64,000 nucleotides of DNA from Bacteroidales bacterium UBA1714 (GTDB taxonomy: Bacteria; Bacteroidota; Bacteroidia; Bacteroidales; Paludibacteraceae): NCBI GenBank assembly GCA_002317295.1, contig DCIY01000030.1, positions 9,813 through 73,812 on the forward strand, given 5' to 3'. This document shows, in pieces, positions 1 through 9,254 of the stretch. The number at the start of each line of letters is the position of its first letter. Within the stretch, counting starts at the first letter, position 1. The notes beneath the pieces are model-generated. The model was not told where the DNA came from. It searched no databases and saw only the letters and a list, made by a program, of their open reading frames with translations. A program made the translations under genes and the position numbers.

Positions 1-2
1 AG

Positions 3-2954
3 GCTTTGGAAGCCTTCCGCAATCGTGCCATGTCGCCTATGCATCCGACGACTCGTGGTCTGAACGAGAACCCCGATGTATTCTTTGCACACCGTGAGTC
101 CTGCAACCGTTACTACGATGGTGTGGCGGATATCGTGAGCGATTATATGGATAAGATCAGCGAGATAACCGGTCGTAAGTATCGTCCTTTCTCCTATTAT
201 GGAGCGGAGGATGCTGAGCATATCGTGATTGCAATGGGTTCGGTTTGTGAGTGCCTGCGTGAGGTCATTGACTGTGAAAATGCCAAGGGCAAAAAACTGG
301 GTATGATCAATGTGCACCTGTATCGTCCGTTCTCGCTCAAGTACCTCAAGGAGGCTCTTCCGAAGAGCGTGAAGCGTATTTGCGTGCTGGATCGTACCAA
401 GGAACCGGGTGCTAATGGTGAACCATTGTTCCTGGATGTGAAGGCCGCTTTGGATGAACTGGGTATGAATAACCTGCTGGTGATTGGCGGCCGCTATGGA
501 TTGGGAAGCAACGATACCACTCCGGCTCAGATGCTGGCGGTATATGAGAACCTCGGATTGCCCATGCCGAAGGATCACTTTACGGTGGGTGTGAATGATG
601 ATGTTACCTTCCTCAGTCTGCCTGTTGGCGAAGAGGTCGCCATGGGTGGTCAGGGCATGTTCCAGGCCAAGTTCTATGGTTTGGGTGCCGATGGTACTGT
701 AGGTGCCAATAAGAACAGTGTCAAGATTATTGGTGATTCGACCAACAAATATTGCCAGGCATACTTTAGTTATGACAGTAAGAAATCCGGTGGTTTCACC
801 TGTTCTCACCTGCGTTTTGGTGATGAACCGATTCACTCTACCTATCTGGTAACCACGCCTAATTTTGTGGCATGTCATGTTCAGGCTTATCTGAATATGT
901 ATGATGTGACCCGTGGTTTGCAGGATAACGGTACTTTCCTGCTCAATACGATATGGAACGCAGAAGAGTTGAAGAAGAATCTGCCGAATGCGGTGAAGAA
1001 ATATTTTGCTGACCACCATATTAAGGTATATTATATTAATGCCACCAAGATTGCCCAGGAGATTGGTTTGGGCAACCGTACGAATACGATTCTGCAATCG
1101 GCCTTCTTCCGCATCACGGGTGTGATTGAGGTAGAAAAAGCGGTGGAAGAGATGAAGCACTTTATTGTCAAGTCTTATGGCAAGAAGGGTGAGGATGTGG
1201 TCAATAAGAACTATGCCGCTGTGGATCGTGGTAATGAGTATCAGCTGCTCGATATCGATCCCGCCTGGTCTAATCTGGAAGTCAAGGATGCTCCTCTGGG
1301 TGTCAAAGCCGATGATCCAGCGTTTATTCGCAACCTCGTTCGTCCCATCAATGCCCAAAACGGTGATTTGTTGCCCGTTTCGGCGTTTAAGGGTATCGAA
1401 GATGGTATTTGGCAATCGGGTACCGCCAAGTTTGAAAAACGTGGCGTAAGCACGTTTGTTCCGGTTTGGAATGCCGACAACTGTACCGAGTGTAACAAGT
1501 GCTCGTATGTATGTCCTCACGCTTGTATTCGTCCGTTTGTGATGGATGACGAAGAAGTGAAGGGCATCCAGGGTGCTACGCGTGAGATGAAAGCTCCGGC
1601 TGCGCTCAAGGGTATGCATTTCCGCATTCAGGTCGGTGTGATGGACTGCCTGGGTTGCGGCAACTGTGTGGACATATGTCCGGGTAATCCGAAACTGGGT
1701 AAAGCTCTGGAAATGGTGGATCTGCAAAGCCAAATGGCAGAGGCTGATAACTGGAACTACTGTGCCGATCAGGTTAAGAGTAAACAGGATTTGATTGATA
1801 TTCAGTCAAATGTCAAGAATTCGCAGTTTGCTACGCCGTTGTTTGAGTTCTCGGGTGCCTGCTCGGGTTGCGGTGAGACACCGTATTTGAAACTCATCAG
1901 TCAGTTGTTTGGCGATCGTGAAATCGTAGGTAATGCCACGGGTTGTACGTCGATTTATTCGGCAGCCGTTCCTTCGACTCCTTATACCAAGAACGAAAAG
2001 GGGTATGGTCCCGCATGGTCGAACTCGTTGTTTGAAGATTTCTGTGAGTTTGCCCTCGGTATGCAGATTGCGCATCGCAAGATGAAAGAGCGCATTGAGA
2101 TATTAATGAAGAAAGGTCTCGAGTGCGAGTGCTGCAGTGAGGAACTGAAGGCCATGTTCAGTGAGTGGATAGCCAACAAGAATAATGCCGAGGTGACCAA
2201 GCGTTTGTATGAGCCGTTGGTAGCAGCGATGGAGAAATGCAACTGCGACACCTGCAAGGCGATTTTGGCCTGCAAGGATCACCTGATTAAGCGCAGTCAG
2301 TGGGCAGTGGGTGGTGATGGTGCCAGCTATGATATCGGTTACGGAGGATTGGATCACGTGATTGCCAGTGGTGAGGATGTGAATATTCTCGTACTGGATA
2401 CGGAGGTTTATTCCAACACCGGTGGTCAGGCATCCAAGTCCACGCCTATTGGTGCCATTGCCAAGTTTGCCGCCATGGGTAAGCGCGTGCGCAAGAAAGA
2501 CCTGGGTATGATTGCCACCACGTATGGATATGTTTATGTGGCTCAAATTGCTATGGGTGCTGATCATGCTCAAACGCTGAAGGCTATTCGTGAGGCAGAG
2601 GCTTATCCCGGACCGTCTCTGATTATTGCTTATGCTCCGTGTATCAACCACGGATTGAAGGCCGGTATGGGTAAGGCTCAGGAAGAGGAAGCTAAGGCGG
2701 TGGCCAGTGGTTACTGGCACTTGTGGCGCTACAACCCCATGCTCGAGGCAGAAGGAAAGAATCCGTTCTCGCTGGACAGCAAGGAGCCTAATTGGGATGA
2801 GTTTGTCAATTTCCTGAAGGGCGAAGTTCGTTTTGCTTCGGTGATGAAGCAGTATCCTGCTGAGGCAGAACAACTGTTTGAGGCCGCCAAGCAGAATGCG
2901 CAATGGCGTTATCGTTCCTACCAGCGTATGTTGGGTGCCAATTGGGAAAAGTAA
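3..2954 (+). CDS. nifJ: Pyruvate:ferredoxin (flavodoxin) oxidoreductase, 5'-truncated by window edge
   Basis: Converts pyruvate and CoA to acetyl-CoA and CO2, passing electrons to ferredoxin; a central anaerobic enzyme of the cytoplasm. The frame is open to the left edge; about 983 residues are visible of roughly 1180 usual in the homodimeric family, so about 200 N-terminal residues lie outside. Two ferredoxin-type CxxCxxCxxxCP clusters sit near visible residues 493 and 550. The proximal cluster motif GACSGCGET lies near 618 with its fourth cysteine in APCINHG near 880. The thiamine diphosphate motif GDGASYDIG is near 770, followed by YSNTGGQ. It is followed after 10 bases by nadC. The identification is secure; the real start cannot be seen. 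Confidence 0.97.
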   Translation, partial: ALEAFRNRAMSPMHPTTRGLNENPDVFFAHRESCNRYYDGVADIVSDYMDKISEITGRKYRPFSYYGAEDAEHIVIAMGSVCECLREVIDCENAKGKKLGMINVHLYRPFSLKYLKEALPKSVKRICVLDRTKEPGANGEPLFLDVKAALDELGMNNLLVIGGRYGLGSNDTTPAQMLAVYENLGLPMPKDHFTVGVNDDVTFLSLPVGEEVAMGGQGMFQAKFYGLGADGTVGANKNSVKIIGDSTNKYCQAYFSYDSKKSGGFTCSHLRFGDEPIHSTYLVTTPNFVACHVQAYLNMYDVTRGLQDNGTFLLNTIWNAEELKKNLPNAVKKYFADHHIKVYYINATKIAQEIGLGNRTNTILQSAFFRITGVIEVEKAVEEMKHFIVKSYGKKGEDVVNKNYAAVDRGNEYQLLDIDPAWSNLEVKDAPLGVKADDPAFIRNLVRPINAQNGDLLPVSAFKGIEDGIWQSGTAKFEKRGVSTFVPVWNADNCTECNKCSYVCPHACIRPFVMDDEEVKGIQGATREMKAPAALKGMHFRIQVGVMDCLGCGNCVDICPGNPKLGKALEMVDLQSQMAEADNWNYCADQVKSKQDLIDIQSNVKNSQFATPLFEFSGACSGCGETPYLKLISQLFGDREIVGNATGCTSIYSAAVPSTPYTKNEKGYGPAWSNSLFEDFCEFALGMQIAHRKMKERIEILMKKGLECECCSEELKAMFSEWIANKNNAEVTKRLYEPLVAAMEKCNCDTCKAILACKDHLIKRSQWAVGGDGASYDIGYGGLDHVIASGEDVNILVLDTEVYSNTGGQASKSTPIGAIAKFAAMGKRVRKKDLGMIATTYGYVYVAQIAMGADHAQTLKAIREAEAYPGPSLIIAYAPCINHGLKAGMGKAQEEEAKAVASGYWHLWRYNPMLEAEGKNPFSLDSKEPNWDEFVNFLKGEVRFASVMKQYPAEAEQLFEAAKQNAQWRYRSYQRMLGANWEK

Positions 2955-2964
2955 ATATAAGATA

Positions 2965-3828
2965 ATGGATACCAACGAATTACGTAAACTGATAGCCGTT
3001 TGGTTTGAGGAGGATATACGCGATGGCGATCACACATCGCTCAGTTGTATACCATCTTCTCAGCAGGGTTGTCAACAACTGATTATCAAAGATACCGGTA
3101 TATTAGCGGGTGTCGAAGTAGCCAAGGTCATTCTTGACTACTTCGATCCTACGCTGCGAATGGAGCAGTATTTGGAAGATGGTGCTGCGGTGAAGCCCGG
3201 AGATATTGCATTTCGGGTGTATGGCAGTGAACTGAGTCTGTTGCAGGTGGAGCGTACGATGCTCAATATCATGCAGCGTATGTCCGGCATTGCCACCACT
3301 ACCCATACGTATCAGTCGCTCATAGCCGACACAGCGTGCCATGTGCTGGATACGCGCAAAACGACTCCGGGACTGCGGTATTTGGAGAAAGAGGCGGTGA
3401 AGATTGGAGGAGGAATGAACCATCGTATCGGTTTGTTTGATATGATATTGCTCAAGGACAATCATGTTGATTTTGCGGGAGGTATCCGTCAGGCATTACA
3501 GCGTGCCCAGGCTTATTGTCAGGAAAAAAAGAAAGATTTGCGAATCGAGATAGAGACTCGCAATTTGGATGAGATTCGTGAAGCGCTCGCAACGGGTATT
3601 GCGGATCGTGTGATGTTGGATAATTTTACACCGGAGTTGACGCGTGAGGCGGTTCAACTCATTCGTAATACACCAACGGCCAAGTATATAGAAATAGAGT
3701 CGAGTGGGGGAATCACCCTGAAGACGATTCGTTCCTATGCTGAGGCAGGAGTAGATTTTGTCAGTGTCGGAGCCTTAACCCATAGTGTTAAGTCGCTGGA
3801 CATGAGTTTTAAAGCAGTAAAACAATGA
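2965..3828 (+). CDS. nadC: Nicotinate-nucleotide pyrophosphorylase (quinolinate phosphoribosyltransferase)
   Basis: Joins quinolinate to PRPP with decarboxylation to give nicotinate mononucleotide in de novo NAD synthesis. The 287-residue product has the usual family length. Visible motifs are DTRKTTPGLR near residue 129, KIGGGMNHR, LLKDNH and IEIESSGGI, which form the substrate pocket of the barrel. The ATG at 2965 was chosen because it comes ten bases after the preceding stop and gives the normal N-terminus; an upstream in-frame extension would run inside the oxidoreductase gene. Its stop overlaps the next start by four bases (ATGA), so it is likely translated together with the aminopeptidase. 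No nadA or nadB is nearby. Confidence 0.96.
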   Translation: MDTNELRKLIAVWFEEDIRDGDHTSLSCIPSSQQGCQQLIIKDTGILAGVEVAKVILDYFDPTLRMEQYLEDGAAVKPGDIAFRVYGSELSLLQVERTMLNIMQRMSGIATTTHTYQSLIADTACHVLDTRKTTPGLRYLEKEAVKIGGGMNHRIGLFDMILLKDNHVDFAGGIRQALQRAQAYCQEKKKDLRIEIETRNLDEIREALATGIADRVMLDNFTPELTREAVQLIRNTPTAKYIEIESSGGITLKTIRSYAEAGVDFVSVGALTHSVKSLDMSFKAVKQ

Positions 3829-5609
3829 ATGTAAAAGAACGCTTGTCGGCGCTGCGTCGACAAATGCAGGAGTTGGGTCTGAGTGCGTATATCGTGCCCG
3901 GAACCGATCCTCATGCCAGTGAATATATGGCCCCTCATTGGGCCGAGATGTCGTGGATTACGGGTTTTCTGGGAGAAACAGGAACCGCAGTCATTACTCA
4001 TGATCAGGCTTTCCTTTGGACAGATTCCCGGTATTATCTGCAGGCAGAAATCGAACTGAAAGGTTCGACGGTTGTGCTGATGCGTGAATCGGATGTGGAC
4101 TGTCCCACTATTTCCCAATGGCTCACGAGCCATATTCAGGGCATGGTCGGTGTTAATCCCGAGATGTATTCCATTCGTGGTTATGCCTCCCTAAAAGAAG
4201 AATTGGCGGATGGCGGTTTGGGACTGCATTCCTGTGACTTGATTCGTCCTATCTGGACGGAAAATCGTCCGGATATCCCCATGAACCTGCTCCTTCCCTA
4301 CGAAGAAAAATATGCCGGAGAGAGTGTGGCCTGTAAACTGCAGCGGGTTCGCCAGGCGTTGCAGGACAATCGTGCGACGGCATTGGTGGTCGCCGAGTTG
4401 GATGAGATAGGTTGGTTGCTCAATGTGCGTGGTACGGATGTGGACTATACACCATGCGTTATTGCGTACTGTGTGGTGGAAATGAATCGCTGCACCTTAT
4501 TTATATACGCGCGTAAGCTCGATGATGCAGCCCGTCAGTATTTGCAATCGATGCAGATTGAGGTGCGTGAATACGAGGATGTATTTGCGTATCTGCGTGG
4601 AATAAAAGAAGGTACGGTGCTTATGGACGGCAACCGGGTGAATGAGGCCTTGTACGAGGCGGTTCAAGTGGGTCGCAAAGTGGTGACTCCCAGTCCGGTG
4701 CAGGTGATGATGTCGTGCAAGAACGAGGTGGAGATTGCGGGCGAATATGAGGCTCATCGCGAAGATGCAGTGGCTTTGGTGCGGTTCTTTAAGTGGCTGG
4801 AACAAGAAGCATTGGCCACTCCGCAGACGGAGATAACGCTGGCTCAAAAACTGAGTCAGTTCCGAGCCATGAGTCCCCATTATACCGAAGACAGTTTTTG
4901 TACGATTGCCGGTTGGCGTGGCAATGGTGCCATTGTGCACTATCATGCTACGCCGGAAAACTGTGCCAAGATAGAAGGTAATGGTGTACTGTTGTTGGAT
5001 TCCGGAGGTCAGTATCTGGAAGGAACAACCGATATCACCCGCACCATATGGGTGGGTGATGAGAAGGCCATTGATCCAAATGCCAAGCACGATTTTACAT
5101 TGGTTCTCAAGGGCCATATCGCTTTGAGTAAGGCGCGTTTCCCCAAAGGAACGCGTGGCAATCAGCTCGATGTGCTGGCTCATCAGTTTATGTGGCAGGA
5201 AGGAGTGCATTATGCCCATGGCACCGGTCATGGAGTGGGGCACTATATGGGTTGTCATGAGGGTCCTGCCAATATTCGTACGGATAATAACCCCAACCCG
5301 ATTCGTTTGGGCAATATCTTCTCCGATGAACCGGGTATCTATCGAGCCAATGAGTATGGTATACGCACCGAAAACCTGGTGGTTACCGTTCCGTGTCCCA
5401 TGGGCGAGCGGTCTACAGGTGAAACGTATTACCAATTTGATATATTGACGTTGTGCTTCTACGATACGCGTCTGATGGAGCGCAGTATGATGACAGACGA
5501 AGAGATTCGTTGGATCAATGCCTACCATCAGCGTGTGTATGATGAGATAGCACCCCGATTGAATGAAGAAGAACAAAACTATTTAAAACATAAGTGCCAA
5601 GCGCTATGA
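3825..5609 (+). CDS. pepP: Xaa-Pro aminopeptidase (M24B family)
   Basis: A 594-residue cytoplasmic metallopeptidase that removes N-terminal residues preceding proline. It has the long three-domain layout: two creatinase-like N-terminal domains (about 1-320) and a C-terminal pita-bread catalytic domain. The metal ligands are visible in order: Asp in LLLDSGG near 391, Asp in GTTDITRT near 402, His in HGTGHGVGH near 464, Glu in SDEPGIY near 501 and Glu in RTENL near 514. It starts with an ATGA overlap on nadC and ends with an ATGA overlap on argS, so it sits inside a tightly coupled operon although its substrates are unrelated to its neighbours. The exact peptide preference is inferred from the family. 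Confidence 0.95.
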   Translation: MNVKERLSALRRQMQELGLSAYIVPGTDPHASEYMAPHWAEMSWITGFLGETGTAVITHDQAFLWTDSRYYLQAEIELKGSTVVLMRESDVDCPTISQWLTSHIQGMVGVNPEMYSIRGYASLKEELADGGLGLHSCDLIRPIWTENRPDIPMNLLLPYEEKYAGESVACKLQRVRQALQDNRATALVVAELDEIGWLLNVRGTDVDYTPCVIAYCVVEMNRCTLFIYARKLDDAARQYLQSMQIEVREYEDVFAYLRGIKEGTVLMDGNRVNEALYEAVQVGRKVVTPSPVQVMMSCKNEVEIAGEYEAHREDAVALVRFFKWLEQEALATPQTEITLAQKLSQFRAMSPHYTEDSFCTIAGWRGNGAIVHYHATPENCAKIEGNGVLLLDSGGQYLEGTTDITRTIWVGDEKAIDPNAKHDFTLVLKGHIALSKARFPKGTRGNQLDVLAHQFMWQEGVHYAHGTGHGVGHYMGCHEGPANIRTDNNPNPIRLGNIFSDEPGIYRANEYGIRTENLVVTVPCPMGERSTGETYYQFDILTLCFYDTRLMERSMMTDEEIRWINAYHQRVYDEIAPRLNEEEQNYLKHKCQAL

Positions 5610-7390
5610 CATTAGAGCAAATCCTCACCTCGCAGGTGAAGCAGGCCGTACAGTCGCTGTATGGAATCGAAGTAACGGATAATCAGGTTCAGTTGCAAAA
5701 AACACGTCCGGAGTTTGAGGGCAACCTCACGCTGGTCGTTTTCCCGTTTGTCAAAGCGGCTCGCAAAGCACCTGCACAGGTAGCTCAGGAGATAGGTGAA
5801 AAACTGGTAGGCGATTTGGTCCTGCGCTTTAATGCCGTTCAGGGTTTCCTGAACATGGTCATTTCTCATGCCTTCTACCTGCGTCAACTGGATGCCATCG
5901 CTGCAGAGGAGGACTATGGACAATTACCGGAACGCCAACAGTTAATGATGGTGGAGTATTCTTCGCCGAATACCAACAAACCTTTGCATTTGGGTCATGT
6001 TCGCAACAATTTGCTGGGTGCTTCCATTGCCCGTATTCAGGAAGCGAATGGTTGGAAGGTGGTGAAAACGAATATTGTCAACGATCGGGGTATCCATATC
6101 TGCAAATCGATGTTGGCCTGGTTACGTTATGGCAATGGAGAAACGCCCGAATCTTCCGGCAAGAAGGGAGATCATCTGATTGGCGATTACTATGTGCGTT
6201 TTGACAAGGAATATAAGGCTCAAATCGCGGAACTCATGGCCCAAGGCATGGATGAGGAAACGGCCAAAAAAGAGGCGCCTCTGATTAAGGAAGCCCAAGC
6301 CATGCTGCTCAAATGGGAACAGGGGGATGCTGAGGTGCGTGCGCTGTGGGAAAAAATGAACCGTTGGGTGTATGCCGGTTTTGATGAGACCTATCGCCGT
6401 ATGGGGGTGAGCTTTGATAAGATCTATTACGAAAGCAATACCTATCTGGAGGGCAAATCGGAGGTGGAAAGAGGGTTGAAAGAAGGTTTGTTCTATCGTC
6501 GTGAAGATCATTCTGTTTGGGCGGACCTGACATCGGACGGACTGGATGAGAAACTGCTGCTTCGTTCGGATGGCACGTCCGTATATATGACTCAGGATAT
6601 AGGAACTGCCAAACTGCGTTTTCAGGATTATCCCATCGATAAGATGGTGTATGTGGTAGGCAATGAACAGGAGTATCATTTTAAGGTGCTCAGTATCTTG
6701 CTGGATCGTCTGGGTTTCCCGTTTGGCAAAGAATTGGTGCATTTCTCTTACGGAATGGTAGAACTGCCCAACGGCAAGATGAAGTCGCGTGAAGGTACGG
6801 TGGTGGATGCTGACGACTTGATGGATACCATGGTGGAAGATGCCCGTTCCATCTCCAAGGACAAAGTGAATACATTGCCCAATATTACCCCTGAAGAAGC
6901 AGAAGAGATTGCCCGCAAAGTGGGTATGGGTGCGTTGAAATACTTTATTCTCAAGGTAGATCCGCGCAAGAACATGCTCTTTAATCCGGAAGAATCCATT
7001 GATTTTAATGGTAATACGGGTCCGTTTATCCAATATACCTATGCCCGTATCCAATCGGTTTTGAGAAAATCGACCATGGACGATACATTGCCGTTGATGG
7101 GCAAAGCAGAGGGAATGGAACTTCAGGATCGTGAGTTGGCGTTGATTCAGCGTCTGATGGATTATCCGGGAGTCATTCGTCAGGCGGGAGATGATTTCTC
7201 TCCGGCAGTGATCTGCAACTATGCCTATGCGTTGGCATGTGACTTCAACAGTTTCTATCATGATTATTCGATTTTGAATGAGGAGAATGAGGCGGTGAAG
7301 CACATGCGCTTAAAACTGGCGCGCACGGTGGCCAAGGTCATTGCCCATGCCATGTCGCTGCTGGGTATCGAAGTGCCGGACAGAATGTAA
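5606..7390 (+). CDS. argS: Arginyl-tRNA synthetase
   Basis: Class I synthetase charging tRNA-Arg. The 594-residue product starts with an arginyl-tRNA synthetase N-terminal domain. The HIGH-type signature is HLGH near residue 127, and the KMSKS equivalent is KMKSREG near 391, a usual variant for this enzyme. The C-terminal part (about 470-594) is the DALR anticodon-binding domain and ends in GIEVPDRM. The ATG at 5606 overlaps the pepP stop by four bases; another frame-consistent start at 5594 lies deeper in pepP and adds only four residues. This is the last gene of the first cluster. Confidence 0.97.
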   Translation: MTLEQILTSQVKQAVQSLYGIEVTDNQVQLQKTRPEFEGNLTLVVFPFVKAARKAPAQVAQEIGEKLVGDLVLRFNAVQGFLNMVISHAFYLRQLDAIAAEEDYGQLPERQQLMMVEYSSPNTNKPLHLGHVRNNLLGASIARIQEANGWKVVKTNIVNDRGIHICKSMLAWLRYGNGETPESSGKKGDHLIGDYYVRFDKEYKAQIAELMAQGMDEETAKKEAPLIKEAQAMLLKWEQGDAEVRALWEKMNRWVYAGFDETYRRMGVSFDKIYYESNTYLEGKSEVERGLKEGLFYRREDHSVWADLTSDGLDEKLLLRSDGTSVYMTQDIGTAKLRFQDYPIDKMVYVVGNEQEYHFKVLSILLDRLGFPFGKELVHFSYGMVELPNGKMKSREGTVVDADDLMDTMVEDARSISKDKVNTLPNITPEEAEEIARKVGMGALKYFILKVDPRKNMLFNPEESIDFNGNTGPFIQYTYARIQSVLRKSTMDDTLPLMGKAEGMELQDRELALIQRLMDYPGVIRQAGDDFSPAVICNYAYALACDFNSFYHDYSILNEENEAVKHMRLKLARTVAKVIAHAMSLLGIEVPDRM

Positions 7391-7431
7391 GATGGTAACA
7401 CAAAACAACTCAATAACTAACAGTAACATCC

Positions 7432-8244
7432 ATGAAACAAATCTTATTTGGCCTGGTGGCCCTTGTAATGATGAGTGCATGTGCTTCTAAACCTCAACCC
7501 AAGGAGCACGAGTTTGTAACCGATCGTTATGGCGTGGTGCAACGCATCGATCCCAGTGAGAAGAATGTCTATCTGGTTTTTACAGCCCATTTTTCGGAGA
7601 ACGACAATGGCTATTTTGAGAACTTTGACGGCATTATTCCCGTATTGAATACCCTGCAGGAAAAGGGAGTTAAGGGTTCCTTCTTTCCTACCGGAGCCTG
7701 CTTCCGCGAACCCAAGTATCATGATGCCATCATGCGCATCATTGCGGATGGTCACTATCTGTCCCATCACTCCAACAAGCACCTGCTTCTGTGCCCGGAG
7801 GATAATACCCGCGACAGTGTGAACCTGTGCACCGAGGATTCCATACGTGAAGATATGGACGAAATGGCCGAAGTGATGAAATCCTTTGGTCTGGAGCGCG
7901 ACGATTATCCTTGGATGATTCCGCCCTACGAGTGCTACAACCAATTCTCGGCAGATATTCTGCGTGACTGTGGATACAAGCTGCTAAACCCCACTCAGGA
8001 GATATTGTTTACTTCCAACGATTGGGCAGGTTTTGGTTCCAGAAGTTATTATACCGGTGACAGTTTGATGAATAAACTGTGGGAGTATGAGCAGGCTCAA
8101 ACGCTCAATGGCTGCATCCTGCTGGTACACGCCATGGTATATCCCAACCGTAACGATGAGGATCGTCTCTATACCCGTCTGGGTGAGATTATTGATCACC
8201 TGCGTGAATTGGGTTATGACTTCAAATGTGTCAATGAACTCTAG
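7432..8244 (+). CDS. Polysaccharide deacetylase-like (NodB fold) lipoprotein
   Basis: A 270-residue exported lipoprotein: a hydrophobic signal ending in the lipobox MMSAC puts the lipidated Cys at 17. The body resembles a Bacteroidota branch of the carbohydrate esterase 4 (NodB) fold, with KNVYLVF, GVKGSFFPTG and DGHYLSHHSNKHLLL. The two His residues of HSNKH match the metal-binding HxxxH motif. The usual TFDDG motif is replaced by FTAHFSEND, so the normal catalytic Asp pair is not obvious. Activity is therefore uncertain; it may deacetylate a glycan or only bind one. It precedes a ROK kinase and a sugar transporter, which suggests a sugar-related role at the cell surface or in the periplasm. 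Confidence 0.75.
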   Translation: MKQILFGLVALVMMSACASKPQPKEHEFVTDRYGVVQRIDPSEKNVYLVFTAHFSENDNGYFENFDGIIPVLNTLQEKGVKGSFFPTGACFREPKYHDAIMRIIADGHYLSHHSNKHLLLCPEDNTRDSVNLCTEDSIREDMDEMAEVMKSFGLERDDYPWMIPPYECYNQFSADILRDCGYKLLNPTQEILFTSNDWAGFGSRSYYTGDSLMNKLWEYEQAQTLNGCILLVHAMVYPNRNDEDRLYTRLGEIIDHLRELGYDFKCVNEL

Positions 8245-8279
8245 TCTCTACACACTACACTCTACGCTTGACACGAACC
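8245..8279. repeat. Low-complexity CTACAC-like leader repeat before the ROK gene
   Basis: The 35 bases between the deacetylase stop and the ROK start are almost entirely variants of a CTACAC/CTCTACG unit. Similar pyrimidine-adenine repeats lie just before several other start codons in this window. No Shine-Dalgarno sequence is present. Confidence 0.6.
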
Positions 8280-9230
8280 ATGGCAGTCATTGGCATTGAT
8301 TTAGGAGGTACAAAGATTGCGGGAGCAATTTTTGATGACCAGGAACAAATGCTCACCAAGCAAACCGTTTTACTCAACGGTGCTACGGGTGATGCAGTAG
8401 GAGACAAGGTGGTAGCTGTCGTTAAGGCATTAATGGACAGTTACCCGGAAATGGATATTGCCGGCATTGGCGTGTGTGTACCGGGCATCGTGTATTCCAA
8501 AACCGATACGGTGTGGGCACCCAATATTCCCGGGTGGAACAATTATCCGCTCAAGGCGCGCATTGAGGCGGGCATTGAGGGCCGACATATCCGAGTGCGT
8601 ATTGAGAGTGATCGCACTTGTTATATCTTAGGTGAGGTGTGGAAAGGTGCTGCTCGTGGTTGCGATAATGCCATTTATCTGGCTGTCGGAACCGGTATTG
8701 GCGCGGGTATATTGCTGGATGGTCGTATTATCCACGGGGCCAGCGATATCGTAGGTGCTACCGGTTGGATGGCATTGCAAACGCCTTATTTGGAGGAATA
8801 TATCCCTTGTGGATGTTTCGAAAACTACGCTTCGGGCGATGGAATAGGCAAGGAGGCTCGTCGTGTGTTGCGTTGTGCACGCAATTATACGGGAATCATG
8901 TCTACCAAACCCGTTGAGCAAATCACTTCTCACGATGTGTTTGCGGCTTATAACGAATCCGATCCATTGGCTCGCAAGGTGCTGGACAAAGCCATCGAAA
9001 TGTGGGGAATGGGTGCTGCCAATCTGGTATCGCTGTTTAATCCGGAAAAAATCATCTTTGGAGGTGGCGTGTTTGGTCCTGCGGTCATGTTTATCTCGCG
9101 TATTTATGATGAAGCCTGCAAATGGGGTCAACCTATTTCGATGCAACAGGTGAAGTTCTGCGCATCCGAAGTACAGGGTGAGGCCGCCTTGTTAGGTGCT
9201 GCTTATTTGGTGATAAATCCCAATATTTAG
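8280..9230 (+). CDS. ROK family sugar kinase or regulator-like protein
   Basis: A 316-residue ROK-family protein without the N-terminal helix-turn-helix of ROK repressors, so more likely a sugar kinase. The phosphate-binding motif GIDLGGTK is at residues 4-11, and a probable catalytic Asp lies in ESDRTCYILGE. Two usual features are altered. The EIGH motif reads IVGATGWM, lacking the zinc-ligand His. The CxCGxxGCxE zinc motif is reduced to CGCFE before NYASG. The substrate is therefore not predictable. The ATG at 8280 gives the standard N-terminus directly before AVIGIDLGG. It is followed by a sugar-type MFS transporter 24 bases on, which fits uptake followed by phosphorylation. Confidence 0.85.
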   Translation: MAVIGIDLGGTKIAGAIFDDQEQMLTKQTVLLNGATGDAVGDKVVAVVKALMDSYPEMDIAGIGVCVPGIVYSKTDTVWAPNIPGWNNYPLKARIEAGIEGRHIRVRIESDRTCYILGEVWKGAARGCDNAIYLAVGTGIGAGILLDGRIIHGASDIVGATGWMALQTPYLEEYIPCGCFENYASGDGIGKEARRVLRCARNYTGIMSTKPVEQITSHDVFAAYNESDPLARKVLDKAIEMWGMGAANLVSLFNPEKIIFGGGVFGPAVMFISRIYDEACKWGQPISMQQVKFCASEVQGEAALLGAAYLVINPNI

Positions 9231-9254
9231 TTTTTATTTTTAACAGATATTACT

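Noticed and set aside
4497..5576. Reverse-strand frame of 359 residues opposite the aminopeptidase
   Set aside because: The plus-strand protein has all metal ligands; the reverse frame has no recognisable features.
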